DNA of 64,000 bases from Morinoia aosen. Taxonomy: Eukaryota; Arthropoda; Malacostraca; Amphipoda; Talitridae. Below the pieces are notes generated by a model that was not told where the DNA came from, made no database searches, and was given only the letters and a program-made list of their open reading frames with translations. Below are positions 39,501 through 46,501 of this stretch, one piece after another (position 1 is the first letter of the stretch; each line of letters starts with the position of its first letter). Location of the stretch: positions 10,310,001-10,374,000 of the forward strand of contig CM059563.1 of NCBI GenBank assembly GCA_030386875.1, in the 5' to 3' direction. The position numbers were made by a program, and so were the translations under genes.

Positions 39501-41931
39501 AAGAACAAAGATTTGAAGATTAGATCACTTTCTTCGAAGTATTCGAAGATTAAATCACTTTCCTCATAAAGTTGCGAAGATTACAATTACGTTAAACTTG
39601 ACTTCGAAAAAAGTAACTTTCGAAGGAAACAAATATTAAGATTTATATAAAAAAACTTTTCTTCGAAAAAAAGAACTATGTCGCGCTAACCACCTAAGCG
39701 CCAACTTCCAGATAAACCTGGCATTGACATAGTCTCTTCTGCATTAAGTTAAATGATAATATGACAAGCAAAGACAATAAATAAGGATTGCTCACCTGAA
39801 CTTCGAAGAAAAGTTGTCCAGGGAACACTTCCTCAATGATAGCCGGCTCTCCGGGCTCTCAGATGCCCGAAAGCAGGCCCGGTTTAGAAGTCGTAACGCA
39901 CAAGGCACGTGCTGCCGACTCCATAGGTGGTTGTCTTCTGACGTGTTAGCCGGCGAAGGCCTCGACGTCACGTGAGCTCCGAATCCGTCGCTGTGACTTC
40001 GGATGCAGCTCGCAAAGATAAACGAACACATTAAGGATGTTCGACATACGCGTTTGTTGCCAGGAAGGGGAAGCAATCCATTATTGCCTGCTTGTCATAT
40101 TTAATTAATTTAATTCTTTTAGGTCAATTAAGAATTGATTTTGACCCAGTCCCTTATACTACAAGATATTAATTAACTTGCATGGGACATACAAGAGGAG
40201 CAGGCTGGAGTTGCGACAACTTCTGTGGGACGGTTTTATATCAAGTAGACACACAAAGGTGTGTCGGTATTAGCACAAAATGTTTCTCAATGTGGTGCTT
40301 TTCATCTTGTTCGCTCTGCACGTCTGTCTAAACAGGAGTATACCAAAGGAAAGCCGTGGAGCTGCATGCTAATACCGTGAGAACAAAGCGAACGAAGGGC
40401 TTATGTGCATTTAATTGACTTCGCGAGTGTGGTTTGGGCTAATTTCTATGTATGTTCATAAATGTATTCGTTCATATTTATATCTTACTTGAATATAATG
40501 AGGCTCGGGTGACTGAAAATACATGTTAGTGTAAGACCGAAAGAGAAAGCCACTGTAAATTTCAACAGTGAAGACAATGACTGCTTTAGTTCTTCCTGAG
40601 AGTTGATAAATTATCAAAGGTAAGTCATGCATAAGACTCACTAATTATCTAAAATGGATCATACATGAGACCCACCAATCATTAAGACCAATTTGAACCC
40701 TGTGACGAGATGTTCGTATTGGGCACAGGTGAGCGGAGACGCGGGCAGCGGCTGCTCGATGCTGCTGTACGACCTCGTCGCTCGTGCTCTCCTGCCGCCG
40801 TGCTGGGGGGGCGTAGACCTGAGCGGGTGTGGGGCCCACGTCCTCTTCCTGGACACGGACCTGCATTTCTGCGTGCTCCAGCTCTCCGTGGTGGCTGAGG
40901 GCCGCGTCAGGAGGGCGGTGCGGGCTGCTCGGCGCCAGATGAAAGCTGCTGCTGAACCTGGCATCCGGACTGGGAGTGCTTCTTCTACGGCCTGCGCCTC
41001 TGGTGCAACTGTGGCGGCAGAAACGCAAATACATCTCGCTGTAGGGCATGAGAGTGATGTCAAAAATAAAAATCCTCTTGAAATTCGAAAGGGTGTTGTT
41101 GGCGTGAACAACAATGATTGTAAAAAGGGCAGTTCTCTAGAAAGTGTGAGTTGTGCGGTAAATAATTCGGAATCTGTTTGCAAAAAGAACAAGTATGAGA
41201 GTGAAAAAGTCGGTGCCAACCTGGCAAATGAGTTAGAAACTGTCATTTCTGCCAAGGTCCCTGGAGAACAAACTTCCTCACTTCATCCAAGCCCCGCTGC
41301 TGGATCACATCCACCCCTACCTAGTCACTCGACCGACTTCTCTTCACTGCAGTGGCTGCGCAAGACACCGCGCGTAAAACTAAAGCGTCTAGTCAAAGAA
41401 CTTGTGGCTTCCTGCCTTGCAAATTTCGTGTACTTGCGTTGCTCATACAGCGCACAGTTCATGACGACTTTGCTTTCTCTGGACATTCTGCTGGCCGCAC
41501 ATCCGCGAGTGTCGTTGGTGTGCGTAGACAGTTTGTCTAACTTCTATTGGCATGATCGTGCTTTTGTGTACGAGACGTGGAAAAGCACGGAACAATATTA
41601 CAACAAAATAATGAAGTCAGTGCTTGACGGCGTTAGTAAAAACAGGGTAGTGTTGGTAGGTGTGCAGCAACCTTTGTTCGCCAAGCAGCAACGCAAGGAT
41701 CAGAACTCTGACTCAACGCAGGAGCGCGTATACGAGCATTACAACTTCCTGGGTCCGTCGCTGGCGAGTGACGTGCGCTTCAAAATCCAAGTGAGGAGAG
41801 TCCGCACTAGTGGGCGACACGAGTTTGTCGTTTCAGATCGTGACGGAGGTGTTAGAACTCTGAGTGCCGTCTATCGGGCAGAGGGAATAAATTGGATTCA
41901 AAATGACCAATCTCATTCCAATTTGACTTGA
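30418..41931 (+). CDS. XRCC2: XRCC2, RAD51-paralogue of homologous recombination (2 exons)
   Basis: XRCC2 is part of the BCDX2 complex (RAD51B-RAD51C-RAD51D-XRCC2), which helps load RAD51 at breaks and stalled forks. Exons 30418-30537 and 40729-41931 join in phase 0 to give 440 aa. Family landmarks are in order: an N-terminal ESG-like ETECGLSVLAR, a Walker A region at residues 43-50, HVLFLDTDLHFCVLQL (matching FIDTDYHFDMLRL of vertebrate XRCC2), and VSLVCVDSLSNFYWHDR at about 301 (Walker B, matching LILDSLSAFYWIDR). Two oddities: the Walker A reads GDAGSGCS, with Cys in place of Lys, and about 160 low-complexity residues lie between Walker A and B, explaining the length against about 280 aa in vertebrates. 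The intron holds an antisense BEL element. Confidence 0.85.
30600..30703 (+). repeat. TTATTATTG-type low-complexity run
   Basis: Irregular ttattattgt/gttg repeats directly after XRCC2 exon 1, between its donor and two truncated R1 copies. Confidence 0.6.
30704..30918 (+). repeat. Two truncated R1 copies, head part
   Basis: The first (30704-30812) runs from attagcactcctacgggga to ctttttttgattcactgta. The second (30822-30918) starts again at gatgtgaggtcctgacctga. Both stop in the middle of the repeat. Confidence 0.55.
31030..31200. mobile_element. DNA-transposon-like fragment
   Basis: Starts cagtggcgcagccagccaaa then aatttcgggggg. A second, similar segment (gaggctggcccccagctcaa then catttcgggggg) follows about 110 bp later. 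The cagtggcg start recalls ends of several DNA-transposon groups. No coding part. Confidence 0.3.
31201..32483. other. XRCC2 intron left of the BEL element
   Basis: Unique intron sequence. Several open frames of 60-75 codons have no recognisable content. Nothing else was seen. Confidence 0.4.
32484..33023 (-). repeat. BEL 3' LTR
   Basis: 540 bp, TG...CA, identical over its length to the copy at 39679-40218. It contains a 94-codon open frame present in both LTRs, probably without meaning. Confidence 0.93.
33160..37497 (-). CDS. BEL/Pao pol polyprotein
   Basis: 1445 codons with no stop from the first Met. Domains in order: a retropepsin-like aspartic protease with DSG at residues 23-25; a reverse transcriptase with LSDIFKAFLQVKL and an active-site box LYVDN, where the second Asp is Asn; an RNase H region (IFCDASERAFGTCMYG, LTDSQVTLAWL); an integrase zinc-binding part with paired His and Cys (CIVCKK); an integrase core with TGMDFSAHF, YSDNARTF and a glutamate in AIWERLFKS; and a C-terminal region typical of Pao-type integrases (LSVGQVVLVKH). 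It is in the same frame as gag, 21 nt after its stop, so it may be made by read-through. Products act in virus-like particles and in integration. Confidence 0.93.
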   Translation of the reverse strand: MCPVIALSTKVNNISKRVNFVIDSGSQQTLIDLNTVSSNSSNDDLQQITVNTVGASVPLRGKHINVELVLPDCEKHELDIFAMQNLHLQMGMKGLKSKLELLKTKLPLSTSFPEVVDDNIQINGILGVDALQAFRVLELQNVAGYKVMRVANGFLPFGDLKCYKSSFPIVASAAKKQDGGSPCSVVSPKSSSPSVVSPDVSSSSSALHKVSSSLTIANKQKKQTKKSKSKAKRYHGVLEAFFEPPKVCSSALDGTECDVQAGLDRLLDLELIGVPAKEVENDKELKDFKSSVVYDEGRYYVHIPWNRNILAKVPHSFGLARYLAQKVAASNSRKGIEKQYNDVFQEQLELGIIEPLSLENLNVCEHKWIPHRPVVREHVTTSKIRPVFNCSLKRGKLPSLNEASYVGPNLMNDLLGLLVYFRSNSVVVLSDIFKAFLQVKLAKNFDRNQFSFVLFQNGEYKYFRYTTLLFGFVASPYILNFLLKLHAKTISDLVVRDIMSNKLYVDNLIFTTNSPELALDTFQRANKAFRESGFPLRQWQSNNSNLLSQIDPSLCSSSEHSRVLGYNFNSSSDSLSISVKSLNPSCKTRRSMLSDIASLYDPLGILLPFSVRGKLILRKLTPLRLGWDQDVPDDICKEWRNFCQEFSQLHEFEFPRMNLVETEKVDLVIFCDASERAFGTCMYGVQKERSSLLFSKVKVSPPRQRTLPSLELLAVYLAYQCLVSLMSDVNFPYTVSSVTFLTDSQVTLAWLLSGKPPRKNIFVSNRIKDIDSMRLTLEGTTKASFHYEYVPTMYNMADMLTRGIKASKFLESKNVWLTGPDWIREGKDQWPKGHLGCIPHQFISSACINVNVVPPCKAPILEIERFSSYPKLLGTVERVFKAVAIFRHADLGNAKLKAFLFLISSMQSTHFAGELEALKNKSPRPPLLVRTLNLFLDSHDIIRSNSRIANAEELDYNTRNPILLSSSSHLTHLLISHTHKLLNHQGLDITVQKLKLDGYVVPRCKRTVRGVLAKCIVCKKLNAKAFSYPDPPALPDSRTNFVRPFATTGMDFSAHFWVLDPFGHKQKVYLLLFTCFQTRAIHIEVLPSMTLEEFCFAFIRFTNEKGIPNTVYSDNARTFTAAPDLLSEVLTSSLYEERFRPFNIKFKTIPIYSPQFGAIWERLFKSIKDCIYKLFGRSTYSYSSFITVISDISLNLNRRPLSYTEMGDSILPIMPLQFLQLYPTSNSLILSDELPDLETDDVEHREHLLTLLERRDVMVAKFRELWYSQYLVSLRGPYPLKSLPLQNKLLSVGQVVLVKHPIKPRPFWALARISALLPGRDGKVRVVRIIRADNTESAIKISLLYPLELVVTDPTPEEVGDSADGSGSDAESYPRSEPPARFETQRGSSTSEHPRVQQLNSSNSFDTDSSVLSEEPVVTPADRPLRQAARQQRSKLTYLIKKGHL
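37516..37521 (-). promoter_or_regulatory. Candidate gag-pol read-through stop, UGA CGG
   Basis: The single in-frame stop between gag and pol is UGA followed by CGG. This six-base context is a known read-through signal in some RNA viruses. Frame continuity on both sides supports recoding instead of decay. Not proven. Confidence 0.5.
37519..38787 (-). CDS. BEL gag polyprotein
   Basis: 422 codons. The N-terminal and central parts are helical and resemble the gag domain of Pao-type elements. The C-terminal part has three zinc knuckles of the form C-x2-C-x4-H-x4-C (CRFCKQTGHTSFSC, CSVCLSHNHVAKSC and CSLCKANTHVSPLC), which bind the element RNA. It ends at UGA (37519-37521), followed by CGG and seven more sense codons before the pol Met in the same frame. 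Confidence 0.9.
   Translation of the reverse strand: MTETFNASALSMKMRGVKCSITALRKRVLAPGCAPSFLREAIPQLSSLLKDFRHLSSILPSDLEEISEEELVRRVEYEVLIVELIAELKNSVFSAQVSNSNDTAPPSEASKVSVVDVPLNIFRAPQLTLRKFSDNEHCPFSFLHFQESFLNALQAYPNMSEEQKFIFLKNQLQGRALSLVEGLPNENCFQAAWALLKQEFLNADKLVSLALDELINSPSVFSFAEIGTFLSKVKFRLLELSKLGVDFRNEKSGNLLFSAIIKTKLPDFFLLELLRYCKASFFSLEMFENAHHVLSLLETKSKPKKCLSLRNDRVEEKTRAETKFKSSPVSSNLPNVKVCRFCKQTGHTSFSCRKFDTHEKRVKQVGELQLCSVCLSHNHVAKSCPAKSRGLPFHCSLCKANTHVSPLCPKFVSFSSLAASSS
39099..39173 (-). other. Long-range hairpin in the BEL leader
   Basis: TTGTGCAAGGTA at 39099-39110 pairs perfectly over 12 bp with 39162-39173, with a 51-nt loop. It lies between the 5' LTR and gag, where a packaging or dimerisation structure would be expected. 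Function inferred only from position. Confidence 0.45.
39679..40218 (-). repeat. BEL 5' LTR
   Basis: 540 bp, identical to the 3' LTR. The sense-strand leader begins TAGTTCTTTTTTTCG just after it; no convincing tRNA primer-binding match was recognised. Confidence 0.93.
40219..40728. other. XRCC2 intron right of the BEL element
   Basis: Unique sequence up to the exon 2 acceptor; nothing recognised. Confidence 0.4.
40729..41931 (+). CDS. XRCC2: XRCC2 exon 2
   Basis: Residues 41-440. The acceptor is gggcacag, phase 0, and TGA closes at 41929-41931. It holds the altered Walker A, the low-complexity insertion (about residues 110-270, rich in S, A, K and N), then KELVASCLANFVYLRCSYS, the Walker B region and the C-terminal strands (VLVGVQQPL, FKIQVRRVRTSG). 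The first part is strongly GC-rich and the rest is not. Confidence 0.88.
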   Translation: MSGDAGSGCSMLLYDLVARALLPPCWGGVDLSGCGAHVLFLDTDLHFCVLQLSVVAEGRVRRAVRAARRQMKAAAEPGIRTGSASSTACASGATVAAETQIHLAVGHESDVKNKNPLEIRKGVVGVNNNDCKKGSSLESVSCAVNNSESVCKKNKYESEKVGANLANELETVISAKVPGEQTSSLHPSPAAGSHPPLPSHSTDFSSLQWLRKTPRVKLKRLVKELVASCLANFVYLRCSYSAQFMTTLLSLDILLAAHPRVSLVCVDSLSNFYWHDRAFVYETWKSTEQYYNKIMKSVLDGVSKNRVVLVGVQQPLFAKQQRKDQNSDSTQERVYEHYNFLGPSLASDVRFKIQVRRVRTSGRHEFVVSDRDGGVRTLSAVYRAEGINWIQNDQSHSNLT

Positions 41932-42065
41932 GCAACTCAAATGCTGGAGGTGGATTTATTTTTGCTGATGGATTTATTGTAGCTACTAGACGTTGAATTA
42001 GCGTCAGAAAGTAAGAATATGGAAACACTGTAGTCGATGATTATGCTTTATTAAGATGAAGTTAG

Positions 42066-42071
42066 AATAAA
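42066..42071 (+). terminator. XRCC2 poly(A) signal
   Basis: AATAAA 135 nt after the XRCC2 stop, giving a short 3' UTR that ends before the next R1 repeat. Confidence 0.6.
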
Positions 42072-42121
42072 ATTCGTATTAAATTTTATTCCAGTATTTG
42101 AATTTATTTTTAGAGAATGTT

Positions 42122-42440
42122 AAATGAGAGCTCCCGAGCTGAGAGTTGGGTAGATATACTTGTAGTAAAAAAAAAAAGGTTTTGTTTTGTTAAGGACCGT
42201 CTTTTTACGGTTCACTACTGTCCTGTTTTTTTCAGTGCCTTCTACTTCCTTCTTCAAACATTATCTTGTTTCATGCCCTCCCTTCTCAATTTACTGTTTC
42301 TAAGCGCAGAGGATCTTGTGTCGAGACATACCTTGTGGATGGATTCCGCGCTCCCAAACTTGATACTAAATGGGGCCTCATCCTTCCTTTCTTAGGAACA
42401 CCAAATTGTCGTTACGGAGGTTGAAATTAAATTATAATCT
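42122..42440 (+). repeat. R1 dispersed repeat
   Basis: Starts gagagctcccgagctgagag, with an A10 stretch near 42168, then the cactactgtcctgttttttt block, gatggattccgcgctcccaa, and ends ttgaaattaaattataatct. Confidence 0.65.
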
Positions 42441-42750
42441 AATATTTGGTTAATATTGTAAACGTTGGCTTACATTTTGCTTGAAGGTTCTATTAGCTAA
42501 AGCAAATCTGAGAACCCTTATACACTTACAGTATTTCCGTTCTTCTAATGTCTCAATTATTTTTGTATTATTTATGTAGAACCGTATTAGACTGATCAAA
42601 TAAATGTATTCACATGCCTTTGTTTTTTTGGACGTGTCAGCTTTAGCTCTTCTATCTGTTCACAAGACATGGCGAAGGCATTATCCGAGTTGAGATATAA
42701 TGTCTTTAAGATGTACGTTCGTACAGCATTGTATCGAATCATCTACAAAT

Positions 42751-43320
42751 CCTGACCCATAAGTAAGGTACCTTTTTAAAACTGTTGTATTTAGCTATGG
42801 AACTACAAATGGTAAAGAAAATTGGTTAATTCAGAATGAATGAGGATATATCAAAGTTTTCCACCAGCGTATCAAGTCTACCGACCATCACAACATATGG
42901 CCCCAAAAATTCATAAAATCCACCCCTCAAAATGAATCGCAAAACGCAATGGAACAACGAGTAAAAATAGTGGAACTTTACTTCCGATGTTTGTAATTGT
43001 TTCGTTCCTGCAGTTCAGAGGAATTACGGGAATATTGATGGTATTGAAAGAAGTCCTTCGAAGAACTGCTTAAAAAATTTGATTTTGAAATTTTGAAAAA
43101 CTGGTGCAACAGCAGACAGACAACGTTGTCGCAGGCCACGGACCCTACGAACTGATGCTTCAATTCAGTTTGTCGCAACGAGTGTTGCTGATCGGCCCAA
43201 AACGTCAACTAAACTTTGAAATTTCTTCTTTCATTCTGAATAAACCAAATCTCTCTACCATTTTTAGTTTTATATGTATAATAATTTTTAAAAGCTACCT
43301 TACTTATGGGCCACCCTGTA
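42751..43320 (+). pseudogene. Tc1/mariner-like element remnant with HTH (DUF4817-type)
   Basis: The right end ccttacttatgggccaccct-gta and the left gacccataagtaaggta are inverted copies, of the widespread tacagggtg type. From about 42955 fragments such as VKIVELYF, and further on SQATDP-type residues with frameshifts and stops, resemble the helix-turn-helix N-terminus common in insect transposon proteins (DUF4817). The catalytic domain is absent. It lies between the convergent XRCC2 and VPS13 genes. Confidence 0.5.
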
Positions 43321-46230
43321 TAAAGTATATATACATATATACGCCTATACAGATAGCTCTTGTTTAGTTGGTTACTTTACTCTACATATAAGATGCCTCT
43401 TCGCCATAAGCAATCGTCTTGAAGTATTACACACTCTTTGTTTTATATACTTAGCAAAGAAAAACGAATTTTCGGTGGAATAATGTTTATTTTTAATGTT
43501 TCTTTCATTCCATTACATAACATTAACACTGACGGAAACATGTTCGAAGATGTAAATTTTGTGTAGACACCGATACCGAGTCCGATGCGTGAAGTTCATG
43601 AGGATGTTTTAATGTTTGATGTTTGTTCCAATGACAACGCTTACGAAGCACATTTAGTGAGTAATTAATTGACTTGAAATCAAATTTAACCTAAGTATAA
43701 CTAAAAAGCATCACATACCGGAGATCATTTTTATAAAATCCGTTTTAATCAAAATAATAATCATAATATAAAATAATTCACAATATAATTAAACTTACAA
43801 TCATTCAGGTGGTAATATCACCGAAAAATGCATATTTTTACAGTATTACGAATCGTTGAAGTTTTCTCTAAAAACTAATTAATACTCGAAGGTAAACAAA
43901 ATGATTGTGAAACAACGACGCTGTCTAACCCTAAACATCAGGCACAGTTTCACATCATTTATCTAACCTAATTATTACGTATGTATGTGTGTATTGAACA
44001 TATATTTTTTTGCTGTACGCTCTTGTGCTTTCGAATCGGGTAATTTTGCTGCACCTTATCTTGATATTAGATGCGAAATGAGAGCTTCCCGGCGTCAAAA
44101 TTTGTTCAAGTTTGGGATCCAGTTCATTACAGTCGTGCTTTGAGTTATAGATCCCCGTACGCAAACATCAACTTATACAGTCAGAAATTTGTCTCACTCA
44201 TCCAGCTGACGCGGAGCGTGATTCAAGTTATAAGTAAAACGATCAATTTTTACTCATATTAGTTGAGGCTGGCATAAGATGTGAGGCGACTGTATCGATG
44301 ATCGCCTGTATGGTGAAAATATGTTCCTGTACTTGTACGAGTGAACACAGAAGTGATTGACCGTCTACTTCGTATGAAGTCCACGCGTGAGCGTGTACAA
44401 AACAAACAAAATTTAATTTCTGTTGCGAATGCTAATATGTTCATTATTTTATGCTTGCTTCACTCTCACGCACAATCACAACAAAAGCTTTATATCAGAC
44501 GGGATTCCGACGATACAAAAACCGCCGGTAGCGACGTCACTAACTAATAAAAAATGTGACAGTTTTGGGGCCACATTTTCCAAACAATTTACGCCGTCAA
44601 TCTAAGAAGATAACCACGGATAGTTACATAAATAGCGATATTTTGCGTAGCGATTCCCTTTTGCGTAGCGTGGGCTCTAGTTGTCTAGTTTTACTTGAGT
44701 GACAGATGTACGAAATTCCTGTCTATTCCAAGTAAATTGACTTTGCAACCACTTGGCAACGCGACCTGCTGTTTTTTTCGCTAAACTAAAAAAATTAAAG
44801 CTTTTTTTGCATAACTTCAGAGTACTCAGCCTCTGACGAGTATCTGAAGGTTTGAAATAGAGCCTTCAACCGTGCAGGGTTGCCTGTTGCACTCAGTCCT
44901 GCAAGATTCCTGGGTACTCGCAGCTCAAATTTTTGTATAAACAAGCTTAAGTTAGAATTTTTTGGCCAGAAAATAGTAGGCGCCGTACCTAAGTCGACAA
45001 AAGAATTTTGACTGCCAGCTGTGCCGCTACAACGACGTAAATTGTTCGGAAGCCCCGTCTGAGGTCATCTCTGATACATTATATTAGACCGACTGTCCTA
45101 ATTACGTTATGAATTATTGCCAGTATTGCCGGTATCTGTAACGCTACGAGTAAATCTCGGAAAAAACATGCTCTCCTATTGAACACATTGTTGCAGTTGA
45201 CAACCCTATTTTCGGTTCACCTCTACCTGCAATGTAGTTTTTTCTCCCTCTTGATTTCCGAGAGCTTCGATGTCTATTTTCTTCTTCGTGCTATTTATTC
45301 GCACTATTTTGGCAATGTAGTTATCTACCCTACCTGATTTCCGAGAGCTTCGATGTCTGTGTTCTTCTTCACACTATTTATTTTCCAGACGATCTCGACA
45401 AAGCCACATACTATGCTATGTCATTTATGAAATTTCACTTAGTCTACCTTTTATTTTCACAAATCTGATACCTGCTCTCAATATTCGTAATGCGGATAGT
45501 TGTGCGATGTAAAATCGTTTTATTATGCACAAGAAACGTTGAAAACGATCAATGTTACACATAAATGTATGTATTTACGACTGTTTTTACTAATTTCTTT
45601 TCCCTCGCGAATGATCTGTAGTGCTGAATGAAGTCCGTAAAGTTTTTAAGATACCGGAAAAATTCGATTTATTCGTCAGTACAGATGTCACTTAAGAAAA
45701 TAATTTTCTTTCACTTTAACCTTCATTGACCTACGCTCTGAGAGTCATATTTTAATTGAAGCTGTGCAAGGTCTTATGATAAGCATTGGAGTCACCTACA
45801 AGAGATCTTCTTCCCACAATGCATGTATTATTATTTTAAATTTAATTTCTTAGGCCTAATATTTTTATTTTCAGAGATAATATAACTTGGAATTGTGAAC
45901 TTTTTTGTGTTTTATATCTTCCTGTTCATGAACTCCGTTTAAGACCGCTTTGTAAGACGGTGTGAATTTGATTCCTTAAGAAATCTCGAAAACGGATAAT
46001 CTTCAAGTTCAGCTAATGAAGTGTTATCGCCTTTAAAATATTTATCACTAATAGTCCACAGACCCCTATGTCGAGCCTGCTTCTCCAAATATTGGAAGCC
46101 CAAATCCATTATTAAATTTATGTTTTCCCATACTATTGTCTACACAAGAATCTAATGCAAATTTCCATTTCCGAGCTATTTCTGTTTTCATTGGTGCCAT
46201 TGATCATGATAGGGCGTGTTGTGGCCAAGT
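43321..46230. other. Region between XRCC2 and VPS13
   Basis: No gene seen. A segment of about 85 bp is present twice in tandem near 45235-45405 (gatttccgagagcttcgatg at about 45253 and 45337). The left end of the VPS13 3' UTR probably falls here: on the minus strand AATAAA lies at 45864-45869. Confidence 0.4.
45864..45869 (-). terminator. Candidate VPS13 poly(A) signal
   Basis: AATAAA on the minus strand about 360 nt after the VPS13 stop at 46231. The nearest clear canonical hexamer noted. Confidence 0.35.
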
Positions 46231-46501
46231 CTAGCCGTCCTCTAAGAGCCCGGTGGCAGGGCACGGGTGGTCTTCCATCTCCATTACGATGAGGGTTTCA
46301 ATGCAGGTTCTCAAGTGGACGAGAGTCTCGTCGTCTGTGCTTTTGATGGCCCGATTTTGGACAGCTGCTGTTGCCCCCCTCACGGAGAGGCTTAGGCTGT
46401 CACCCGCGATGGTGGGGGGCTTCGCGAGCTCCTTGAGGCCCACCCGCCAGCTCAGCTCACCCATTGTCGTAGCGCTGCAGCGCTCCACCAGGAACACGTT
46501 C
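46231..46501 (-). CDS. VPS13 last exon (PH-like end, stop TAG)
   Basis: 271 nt, phase 2 in; TAG at 46231-46233. It encodes NVFLVERCSATTMGELSWRV, matching the VLFVTKG...LTCEWQYSF strands of the PH-like domain, and ends with an amphipathic LRTCIETLIVMEMED helix. Confidence 0.85.

Larger units (their letters stand above)
32484..40218 (-). mobile_element. BEL/Pao LTR retrotransposon, apparently complete
   Basis: A 7735-bp element in antisense to XRCC2 inside its intron. The two 540-bp LTRs are identical by eye, begin TGTCGC and end GCGACA, and the target site ACTT is repeated at 32480-32483 and 40219-40222. The order on the minus strand is LTR, 890-bp leader, gag, pol (protease, reverse transcriptase, RNase H, integrase), LTR. 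The pol content and order place it in the BEL/Pao group. No env-like frame follows pol. Identical LTRs and long intact frames point to a recent insertion. The only block to a continuous gag-pol frame is one UGA codon. Confidence 0.93.

Noticed and set aside
40659-41255. 198-codon minus-strand frame opposite XRCC2 exon 2
   Set aside because: It lies opposite a GC-rich real exon and has no family features; it is a shadow frame.
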